DNA from: an uncultured Acetatifactor sp.
GTDB taxonomy: Bacteria; Bacillota; Clostridia; Lachnospirales; Lachnospiraceae
Reading direction: 5' to 3'
DNA length: 18,106 bases
Assembly (NCBI GenBank): GCA_910584235.1
Contig: CAJTZD010000066.1
Location: 1 to 18,106 of the forward strand
Position numbers and translations under genes: made by a program. Under the pieces are notes generated by a model that had not been told where the DNA came from, ran no database searches, and was given only the letters and a program-made list of their open reading frames with translations. Positions 1-6,112 of the stretch are shown here, piece after piece (the stretch's first letter is position 1; the number at the start of each line of letters is the position of its first letter).

Positions 1-111
1 AATACGTGACAATATCTGCTTGTCCGAAAGCAAATATTTTACATTTGTATCATATACAGAACCAGAGTCATTTGCGGCATTGACCGTCTGCGCTAAATTT
101 GTCTCTATCAT
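1..111 (-). CDS. PD-(D/E)XK (Rpn-like) nuclease/transposase family protein, N-terminal part only
   Basis: Partial gene: the first 37 codons are present and the rest lies beyond the left edge. The ATG has a GGAG ribosome binding site five bases upstream and a good promoter at 136-164. The start of the protein contains VYDTNVKYLLSDKQILSRI, which resembles the opening of the Rpn-like, PD-(D/E)XK nuclease family 'transposases' that are abundant in Lachnospiraceae; this is recalled resemblance. Proteins of that family are thought to be DNA nucleases that promote recombination, but the catalytic core would lie outside the window, so activity cannot be judged. It points away from the pseudaminic acid operon and probably marks an accessory-region boundary. 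Family call fairly likely; function inferred. Confidence 0.55.
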   Translation of the reverse strand, partial: MIETNLAQTVNAANDSGSVYDTNVKYLLSDKQILSRI

Positions 112-135
112 CGTCACTCCCTCTTTATTATATGT

Positions 136-164
136 AATATAAATAATAAAATCAACTATTTCAA
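136..164 (-). promoter_or_regulatory. Sigma-A-type promoter of the leftward Rpn-like gene
   Basis: On the minus strand a -35 box TTGAAA (159-164) and a -10 box TATATT (136-141) are separated by exactly 17 bases, each matching the consensus at five of six positions. The start codon of the leftward gene lies about 25 bases downstream. The region is very AT-rich. Confidence 0.6.
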
Positions 165-190
165 GGTTAGTGATAGTGTAACACATCTTC

Positions 191-601
191 TCAAAAAAGC
201 AAATACCCAAAACGGAACATTTGTTCGAATTCTGACTTCCACTCCGGATTCAACAAACGAGCATTGGTCTTCCGCACGTAAGCCAGCCTTTCCCCAATGG
301 TGCGGACAGGTGTCCCGCAGAACATCCTCGGTTCTTCGTCCAGCAGTCATAGGGGAAAAACAGTCCCATGAGAACCTGCATGGTACCAGTGGGCAATGCC
401 GTCTATGTTCTTCATACTGTTGAAAGAAGCATGGAGCCCGCCCTTTTCAATCCGCGGCAGCCAGAATTCTTCCATATAACAGACATCATATCCCAGGTTC
501 CCATATTGCTGCCGCAGCTTCTCCCAGTTCTCCGCCAGATCCTCTGTGAAGCAGTCCAAATCGCCATGCTCCCTCGGAATCTGTCCTGTCAATCCTCCCA
601 T
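191..601 (-). pseudogene. Remnant of a nucleotidyltransferase-like (aminoglycoside adenylyltransferase-like) gene
   Basis: The minus strand reads as coding from about 601 down to a TGA at 191-193, with one in-frame TGA at 347-349. The first piece carries LTGQIPREHGDLDCF, resembling the substrate-strand motif (TGxxxRxHGDLD) of AadB-like nucleotidyltransferases. After the stop the same frame continues with RTIGERLAYVRKTNARLLNP, which looks like ordinary protein. The in-frame stop could be a single nonsense change (for example TGG to TGA), or the site could carry small indels. The usual N-terminal part (GGWAID-like) is missing: upstream on this strand the frame meets a TAG, and the pseudaminic operon promoter and first gene occupy the space. 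I read it as a 5'-truncated, decayed gene. Family call is from memory of the motif and is tentative. Confidence 0.5.
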
Positions 602-606
602 GAGAC

Positions 607-635
607 TGGACAAGCATTGCGGCGAGTGCTATAAT
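607..635 (+). promoter_or_regulatory. Extended -10 promoter driving the pseudaminic acid operon
   Basis: A -35 box TGGACA (607-612) and a perfect -10 box TATAAT (630-635) are spaced by 17 bases, and the -10 is preceded by TGC (627-629), the extended -10 element. Transcription would start near 642 and reach the first start codon at 670. The -35 overlaps the broken 5' end of the leftward nucleotidyltransferase remnant. No operator or riboswitch is evident between promoter and gene, so expression looks constitutive or controlled by something not visible here. Confidence 0.7.
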
Positions 636-669
636 CAGAAAATAAACGAAAAGGCAGGAACCTGATCTG

Positions 670-1740
670 ATGAAAGAACGAATCTACGTCTGCCATACCT
701 ATTACCATGTATATGTCACATTCCTCAAAGAACTTGCTCTGCCCGTTGAAAAAAGAGGCCAGGCCACTCTGGTCCTGAGCAAAATGTCCAACCATTTTGA
801 GACCCTGGGAAGCCGGGTGGAGCGCACGGGACTTTTTGAGCAGGTGATTACATTCGATGAAAAGCGCGAGGATTTCTTTCCCGAGCTGGTAAAGCTGCGC
901 ACTGCCGGAAAAGGCTTTCTCATGCATCTGTGGAACCGGATCCGTTTTACCAGGCTCTACGCAAAGCTGGAGGAGCCCTATGTGCCGGTGGACTTCAGGG
1001 AATATGGGGATGTCTATGTATACTGCGATTCCGACCCCATAGGCTACTACCTGAATCAGAAGAAAATTCCCTACCATGCCCTGGAGGACGGGCTGAACTG
1101 CCTGAAGAATTATGACGCCGCCCGCTATGACAACAGAGGGCATTTTCAGCTGAAAGTTTTCCTCTCCAGGAAGCTGAACCTGATCTTCGTCCAGAACGGC
1201 TATGGAAAATACTGCCTGGACATGGAGGTCAACGACATCTCCGCCATCAAATACCCCTGTCCCCAGTATATCGAACAGCCCAGGCAGGCTCTGGTAGACA
1301 GATTGACGTCGGAAGACAAATCAATAATACTACAGGCTTTCATTCGGGATATGGCAAAGCTTCAGGCCCAGATTGACGCCGCGGGCAGCGTAGGGGACAA
1401 AATCCTGATCCTGACCGACCCGCTGTGCACGCTGGATGTGCGGGAGCGGATTTTCAGGGATATTATCCGTATGTATGAAAAAGAGGGGACTATCTTTCTC
1501 AAGCCCCATCCCAGAGACGAGCTTGACTACCGCAGTTTATTTGCCGAATATCCGCAGTTTGACGCCACTGTGCCCATGGAAATGCTGAATTTCTTCCCGG
1601 GCCTGCGGTTCCGGAAAGTGGTGGCCGTGCTGACAGAGATCAAAGCCATCCGGTTCGCCGATGAGATAGTCCGGCTGGGCGAGGATTTCATGGATGCCTA
1701 TGAGGATCCGCTGATCCACAGACAGAATGAACAGATATAG
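670..1740 (+). CDS. Glycosyltransferase family 52 protein, candidate pseudaminyltransferase
   Basis: A 356-residue soluble protein with no signal peptide or membrane segment. It begins with a short Rossmann-type strand (IYVCHTYYHVYV) and in its C-terminal half has KILILTDPL followed by FLKPHPRDELDY (Lys278, His280, Pro281, Asp283). This layout is typical of GT52 and related sialyltransferase/polysialyltransferase-type enzymes, which use CMP-activated nonulosonic acids. GT52 includes the lipooligosaccharide sialyltransferases. It is the first gene after the promoter and is followed twelve bases later by the pseF ribosome binding and start region, so it is the natural candidate to transfer CMP-pseudaminic acid to a surface acceptor. 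Acceptor (flagellin, capsule or another glycan) cannot be told from the sequence. The start has an AGGA about ten bases upstream. Family call good, donor inferred from neighbours. Confidence 0.7.
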   Translation: MKERIYVCHTYYHVYVTFLKELALPVEKRGQATLVLSKMSNHFETLGSRVERTGLFEQVITFDEKREDFFPELVKLRTAGKGFLMHLWNRIRFTRLYAKLEEPYVPVDFREYGDVYVYCDSDPIGYYLNQKKIPYHALEDGLNCLKNYDAARYDNRGHFQLKVFLSRKLNLIFVQNGYGKYCLDMEVNDISAIKYPCPQYIEQPRQALVDRLTSEDKSIILQAFIRDMAKLQAQIDAAGSVGDKILILTDPLCTLDVRERIFRDIIRMYEKEGTIFLKPHPRDELDYRSLFAEYPQFDATVPMEMLNFFPGLRFRKVVAVLTEIKAIRFADEIVRLGEDFMDAYEDPLIHRQNEQI

Positions 1741-1758
1741 ACGCAAGGGGGTATGGAT

Positions 1759-2460
1759 ATGAAAGCAATTGCCATCATTACTGCCAGAGGCGGCAGCAAG
1801 CGCATTCCGAAAAAGAATATACGGGATTTCTGCGGAAAACCCATTCTGGCCTATTCCATAGAAGCGGCTCTGCAGGCAGGTGTGTTCGATACCGTAATGG
1901 TATCCACGGACAGCGAGGAAATCGCCCGGGTGGCGCTGGCCTATGGGGCGGAGGTGCCCTTTTACCGAAGCGAGAAGACCTCCGGCGATTACGCCACCAC
2001 CAATGATGTGCTGCTGGAGGTGCTGGCAGAGTACGAAAAGCGGGGAAAGACCTTTGACCTGACCTGCTGTATCTATCCCACCGCTCCTTTCGTCACAGGG
2101 AGGAAGCTGCGAAACGCCGTGGAGCAGCTCAGCGCTTCGGACGCGGATACCATACTTGGCGTGGTGCCCTTTTCTTTCCCTCCCCAGCGCGCCATGGTGG
2201 TACGGGAGGGCAGACTGGTATTCGAGTATCCGGAGTATCTGGACACCCGCTCCCAGGATCTTGTGCCCCATTATCATGATGCCGGGCAGTTTTCCATTAT
2301 GAAAACCGAACGCTATCTGGTGAACAGAAAGGTATTGCTGGGCAAAATCCTGCCCCTGGTGCTGGACGAAATGGAGGTCCAGGATATCGACAATGAGACG
2401 GACTGGGAAATCGCGGAAATCAAGTACCGGATGATGAGCGGCCAGGGAGTGTATGCATGA
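1759..2460 (+). CDS. pseF: Pseudaminic acid cytidylyltransferase (CMP-Pse synthetase)
   Basis: Activates pseudaminic acid with CTP, giving CMP-pseudaminic acid and pyrophosphate; cytosolic. The 233-residue protein opens with the CMP-nonulosonate synthetase signature ITARGGSKRIPKKN, followed by GKPILAYSIEAAL and MVSTDSEEIARVA, the nucleotide-binding core of the NeuA/PseF fold. Length fits PseF. An ATG six bases earlier (1753) is in frame, but the AAGGGGG ribosome binding site is spaced properly only for the ATG at 1759, and family members begin MKAIAII. Its stop overlaps the start of the FkbH-like gene by four bases (ATGA), indicating translational coupling. The PseF rather than NeuA or LegF assignment rests on sequence style and on neighbouring pseG, pseH and pseI. 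Confidence 0.88.
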   Translation: MKAIAIITARGGSKRIPKKNIRDFCGKPILAYSIEAALQAGVFDTVMVSTDSEEIARVALAYGAEVPFYRSEKTSGDYATTNDVLLEVLAEYEKRGKTFDLTCCIYPTAPFVTGRKLRNAVEQLSASDADTILGVVPFSFPPQRAMVVREGRLVFEYPEYLDTRSQDLVPHYHDAGQFSIMKTERYLVNRKVLLGKILPLVLDEMEVQDIDNETDWEIAEIKYRMMSGQGVYA

Positions 2461-4127
2461 GTCACAGAATTGCTGTTTTGTCCAATGTAAATATGAATTT
2501 TGCGGTACGGATGCTGGCAAGGGAGCTGGCTGCGGCAGAACCGGACACTGCTCTCTACCAGCCCGAGGGGTACGGCAATGAGCTGGGGACGCTTCTGGAC
2601 GTTTCCTCCTCCTATGAAGCTTTTGCGCCGGATATCACTTTTCTGATCATGGATGTGCTGGAAGCTGTGGATCACGATCCGGACGCGGGCAGCGAAAGGA
2701 TTGAAAGCTGGTTTGCCTCACTGAAAGCGGCTCTGCACGCAGAACGGCTGTATTATGTTTCCGATGCTTTCCTGTGGGGACCTGAATCGGAAATCTTGCG
2801 GGGAGACGACTGCCGGGGCGCGCTGGAACACCGGTGGCAGGAATGTCTCCGGGCCCTTTGCGCCCAGTGCCCGAATGTCCGCATTCTGCCTTATCGTCAT
2901 GTAATAGAGGAAATGGGCGCGGAAAATGCCTTTTCCCTTAAAATGTGGTACATGGGGCGCATTCTCCACACCAATGAGGCCCAGAAGCGCATTGTGGAAC
3001 TGCTCCTCCATATCATCCGGCTTCAGCGTCGGATTCCCAAAAAGGTGCTGCTGCTGGATCTGGACAATACTCTTTGGGGCGGGCTGGCAGGAGAAGCAGA
3101 CCACACCCCTATAATGCTTTCCGGGGAGCATACCGGCCTCATGTACCGGAATCTCCAGAGGGTCATCGCCGGTATGCAGAAGCAGGGCGTCCTGTTAGGC
3201 ATTGTCTCCAAAAATAACGAGAAAGACGCCATGGACATCATCTCCTCCCATCCTCAGATGGTGCTGCGCCCGGAGGATTTCGTGGCCATGAAGATCAACT
3301 GGCGTCCCAAGCCGGAGAATATCGCGGAGATTGCCAGAGAACTGAATCTGGGGCTGGATTCCTTTGTGTTCTGGGACGACAGTCCGGCAGAGCGTACTCT
3401 GGTGAAAGCCTCTCTGCCCCAGGTGACAGTGCCGGATTTCCCGGACAGGCCCGAGGAACTCACGGAGGCAATGGTTCGGATCTACAGACAATACTTTGAA
3501 CAGGCAGCCGTCACTTCGGAGGACAGACAGAAAACCCGGCAATACGCGGAGAACGCGAAGCGCAGCGCGCTGAAGACTCAGGCATTGGACTTTGCCTCCT
3601 ATCTGCGCCAGCTTGCCATGGAAATCTCCAGGGAATCGCCGGAAGCCAATTCAGAGCGTTTGACTCAGTTGGTCAACAAGACCAACCAATTTAACCTGAC
3701 GACGAAGCGATATGAACTGTCTGCCATGCAAAGGCTTCTTCAAGATGCCGGAAAGAGAGTTTATCTATACCGGGTAAAAGACTGCTTCGGGGATAACGGC
3801 ATCGTGGCGGCAGTCATCGTGGATCTCACAGAAGCCGTGCCCATGATCGATACCTTTGTCATGAGCTGCCGGGTGATGGGGCGCAATATCGAGAACGCAA
3901 TCATAGAAGACATTGAAAGGGAATTGTACCGTCAGGGCTATACTTCCCTGCGGGCGAAGTATCTCCCCACAGCCAAAAACAGGCCTGTGGAAAATCTCTT
4001 CGAAAAACTTGACTACAGAATTCTCGCCGCAGATAAAACGGGTGAAAAATTGTATGAGATAACCCTGGCCCCTGACCGCAGGCGGGACTATTGCGCCCGG
4101 TGGACGGGCGAAAGGCCGGCGCCTTAA
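2457..4127 (+). CDS. FkbH-like HAD-IIIC protein, probable glyceryl-ACP-forming enzyme
   Basis: FkbH-type proteins take 1,3-bisphosphoglycerate, remove phosphate and load the glyceryl group onto an acyl carrier protein. This 556-residue protein has an N-terminal region of about 190 residues, then a HAD domain with all four motifs visible: LLLDLDNTLWGG (nucleophile Asp201, Asp203), GIVSKN, Lys285 in RPKPENI, and FWDDSPAERT (Asp307, Asp308). After it comes the FkbH-typical C-terminal GNAT-like part with QLVNKTNQFNLTTKRYE (from about Asn407). It overlaps pseF by four bases, and an acyl carrier protein gene follows after about 90 bases, which supports acyl loading rather than a simple phosphatase. 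Fusions of this long form are also found in polyketide and surface-glycan loci. No polyketide synthase is present here, so the acyl group probably goes onto the sugar. Family call strong; substrate inferred. Confidence 0.82.
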   Translation: MSHRIAVLSNVNMNFAVRMLARELAAAEPDTALYQPEGYGNELGTLLDVSSSYEAFAPDITFLIMDVLEAVDHDPDAGSERIESWFASLKAALHAERLYYVSDAFLWGPESEILRGDDCRGALEHRWQECLRALCAQCPNVRILPYRHVIEEMGAENAFSLKMWYMGRILHTNEAQKRIVELLLHIIRLQRRIPKKVLLLDLDNTLWGGLAGEADHTPIMLSGEHTGLMYRNLQRVIAGMQKQGVLLGIVSKNNEKDAMDIISSHPQMVLRPEDFVAMKINWRPKPENIAEIARELNLGLDSFVFWDDSPAERTLVKASLPQVTVPDFPDRPEELTEAMVRIYRQYFEQAAVTSEDRQKTRQYAENAKRSALKTQALDFASYLRQLAMEISRESPEANSERLTQLVNKTNQFNLTTKRYELSAMQRLLQDAGKRVYLYRVKDCFGDNGIVAAVIVDLTEAVPMIDTFVMSCRVMGRNIENAIIEDIERELYRQGYTSLRAKYLPTAKNRPVENLFEKLDYRILAADKTGEKLYEITLAPDRRRDYCARWTGERPAP

Positions 4128-4136
4128 GCTTTCATG

Positions 4137-4157
4137 GCAGCCGAAACCAGCGGCTGC
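4137..4157 (+). other. Hairpin in the fkbH-acp intergenic gap
   Basis: A perfect 7-bp inverted repeat, GCAGCCG (4137-4143) and CGGCTGC (4151-4157), sits ten bases after the fkbH-like stop in the only sizeable gap of the operon's first half. No T-run follows, so it is unlikely to be a terminator. It may stabilise or adjust the messenger between fkbH and acp, for example to raise ACP levels, but that is inference. Confidence 0.3.
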
Positions 4158-4217
4158 GGGCATCAAAGTGCAGGAACTCTCAAGACCAACGCGGTTCCGG
4201 AACAGGAGGATATCATA

Positions 4218-4439
4218 ATGAAAGAAAAAATAATCGCTCTGATGGAGGAAATACTGCAGGTTCCCGCAGGAACCATAACCGGGGATACTACCATGGAAAG
4301 CCTGGAGGAATGGGATTCCCTGGCCCATGTCATGCTCATCGGAGAGCTGGAGGCAAAACTCGGTATTGCTATCCCTCTGGACGAGGCTGTGGAAATCACC
4401 TCCGTAGCGGAAATCTTTCAGAAAGCAGGCCTGGCATGA
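4218..4439 (+). CDS. Acyl carrier protein
   Basis: A 73-residue acidic helical protein with the phosphopantetheine site WDSLAHVMLIGELE; Ser34 in the DSL motif is the attachment residue. It would carry the acyl group as a thioester for the neighbouring enzymes. The frame is open further upstream to 4134, but the ATG at 4218 is chosen because AGGAGG lies seven bases before it and the protein then starts exactly like an ACP (MKEKIIALMEEIL). Its TGA overlaps the ATG of the pseH-like gene (ATGA), so the two are translationally coupled. Together with the FkbH-like protein it forms an acyl-loading pair. It is probably a dedicated ACP, not the fatty-acid-synthesis one, because no fab genes are nearby. 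Confidence 0.88.
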   Translation: MKEKIIALMEEILQVPAGTITGDTTMESLEEWDSLAHVMLIGELEAKLGIAIPLDEAVEITSVAEIFQKAGLA

Positions 4440-5014
4440 GTATTCATCTGCGGGAAATCCGGGAAGAGGATCTGGAACTGATCATGCAATGGCGCATGGA
4501 TCCGGATATCACCCGGTATATGAATACGGATCCGAAGCTGACCCCGGAGGGCCAGCGGAAGTGGTTCCGGGCCATCAGCGAGGACACGGATGTTCTCTAT
4601 TGGCTCATCGAGATAGAGGGGCAGCCCGCCGGAGTCATCAATCTCACCGGGCTCAATCGCCCGTCGGGAAGTTTGGGCTGGGCCTACTATGTAGGGGAGA
4701 AACGCCTGCGCAGTATGAAAGCCGCCCTGGCCCTGGAGATGAATCTGTACGATTATGTTTTTGACGTACTGGGGAAAAATGAGCTTGTAGGAGATATTTT
4801 TACCCTGAATAAGGGCGTGATCCAGCTCCATCTTCTGTGCGGAAGCCAGATCATGGAGGAGAAGAAAAATCATGTCTGCAAGAGCGGCAGGTATTATGAC
4901 GTTACCTTTATGCATATGACGGCACAGCACTGGCAGGAGATCAGACACAGCAAAAAATACGAGAAAATTTCCTTTGGCTCAGGAACAGGCGGCAATTCTG
5001 CCGCGGACTTCTAA
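4436..5014 (+). CDS. pseH: PseH-like GNAT N-acyltransferase
   Basis: PseH acylates the C4 amine of UDP-4-amino-4,6-dideoxy-L-AltNAc, classically with acetyl-CoA, giving the substrate of PseG. The 192-residue protein begins IHLREIREEDLELIMQWR, the standard GNAT opening, and later has LGWAYYVGEK and ELVGDIFTLNKGVIQLHLL, which corresponds to the conserved acceptor and cofactor region of PseH-like enzymes. The expected GCxGF-like acetyl-CoA end appears as LLCGSQI, a somewhat different form. The final 20 residues (rich in Ser, Gly) look like an unstructured tail. Its start overlaps the ACP stop. Given the FkbH-like protein and ACP just upstream, it may use an acyl-ACP donor instead of acetyl-CoA; this is inference. 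GNAT call is strong, PseH call good from context. Confidence 0.78.
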   Translation: MSIHLREIREEDLELIMQWRMDPDITRYMNTDPKLTPEGQRKWFRAISEDTDVLYWLIEIEGQPAGVINLTGLNRPSGSLGWAYYVGEKRLRSMKAALALEMNLYDYVFDVLGKNELVGDIFTLNKGVIQLHLLCGSQIMEEKKNHVCKSGRYYDVTFMHMTAQHWQEIRHSKKYEKISFGSGTGGNSAADF

Positions 5015-5056
5015 ACAGCCGGGAAATGCGCGTCAAACCGCGCGGGAGGTATCAGC

Positions 5057-6112
5057 ATGAATAAAAGCATCGAGATAGGCGGTCATGTGATCGGCATGGA
5101 CTCCCCCACCTTTGTCATCGCGGAAATGTCCGCCAACCATCTGATGGACTATGACAGAGCCATAGCCATTATGCGGGCGGCAAAGGATGCCGGGGCAGAC
5201 GCGATTAAAATCCAGACCTACACGCCGGACACCATCACGCTCAACTGCGACGATCCCTGTTTTCAGATCACACAGGGAACCATTTGGGACGGCACTACCC
5301 TGTATAAGCTCTATCAGACTGCCTACACCCCCTGGGAATGGCAGCCAAAGCTGAAAGAGGCCGCGGAGTCCATGGGCCTTGTATTCTTCTCTTCTCCTTT
5401 CGACCTTTCCAGCATTGATTTTCTGGAGGAGCTTAACGTACCTGTCTATAAGGTGGCAAGCTTTGAGATGAACGATATCCCCTTTATCCGCAAGATCGCC
5501 CGGACCGGAAAGCCCGTCATTATGTCTACGGGGGTGTCTTATCTCGCGGATATTGAGCTGGCTCTCCGAACCTGTAAGGAAGAGGGCAATGAAAATGTGA
5601 TACTCTTAAAATGCTGCTCCGCTTATCCCTCTCCTTACGAGGATATCAATCTGAGGACCATTCCCTCTATGGAAGAGACTTTTGACTGTATTACAGGTCT
5701 GTCGGATCACACCATGGGCTTTGCCGTGGCAGGCGCCGCCGTTGCGGTGGGGGCAAAGGTTGTGGAGAAGCATCTGACCCTGAGCCGGGCGGACGGAGGC
5801 GCGGACGCCGCATTCTCCATGGAGCCTGAGGAATTCAGGCAAATGGTGGAGCATATCCGCATCATAGAAAAAGCCCTGGGCAAGGTGACCTATGAGCTGA
5901 CCCCCAAGCAGAAAGCCAGCAGAGACCACGCCAGATCTCTGTTTGTGGCGCAGGACATGAAAGCCGGGGATGTATTTACCCCCCAAAATCTCCGTTCCGT
6001 GCGTCCTTCCTGCGGTCTGCACACAAAGTACTATGAGGAGCTCCTGGGAAAGAAAATCTCCAGAGACGCAAAGTCCGGCACGCCTATGTCCTGGGATCTG
6101 GTGCAGTCATGA
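5057..6112 (+). CDS. pseI: Pseudaminic acid synthase (NeuB family)
   Basis: Condenses 2,4-diacylamino-2,4,6-trideoxy-L-altrose with phosphoenolpyruvate to pseudaminic acid, releasing phosphate; a metal-dependent cytosolic TIM barrel. The 351-residue length fits PseI/NeuB. Visible family blocks are FVIAEMSANH, AGADAIKIQTYTPD, FFSSPFDLSSIDFLEEL, YKVASFEMND, ITGLSDHTMGFA and VEKHLTL, followed by a C-terminal antifreeze-like (SAF) domain from about residue 285 (SLFVAQDMKAGDVFTPQNLR). The IQTYTPD block and the ASFEMND block are of PseI type rather than sialic acid synthase type. It has its own GGGAGG ribosome binding site after a 42-base gap from the pseH-like gene, and overlaps pseG by four bases (ATGA). 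Confidence 0.92.
   Translation: MNKSIEIGGHVIGMDSPTFVIAEMSANHLMDYDRAIAIMRAAKDAGADAIKIQTYTPDTITLNCDDPCFQITQGTIWDGTTLYKLYQTAYTPWEWQPKLKEAAESMGLVFFSSPFDLSSIDFLEELNVPVYKVASFEMNDIPFIRKIARTGKPVIMSTGVSYLADIELALRTCKEEGNENVILLKCCSAYPSPYEDINLRTIPSMEETFDCITGLSDHTMGFAVAGAAVAVGAKVVEKHLTLSRADGGADAAFSMEPEEFRQMVEHIRIIEKALGKVTYELTPKQKASRDHARSLFVAQDMKAGDVFTPQNLRSVRPSCGLHTKYYEELLGKKISRDAKSGTPMSWDLVQS

Noticed and set aside
1537..2520. A leftward open frame of about 330 codons
   Set aside because: Antisense to the GT52 end and pseF, both clearly real; no motif and no ribosome binding site.
4091..4435. A possible longer N-terminus for the pseH-like protein
   Set aside because: The extension overlaps the end of fkbH and the entire ACP gene in another frame; the GNAT fold begins at the ATG at 4436.
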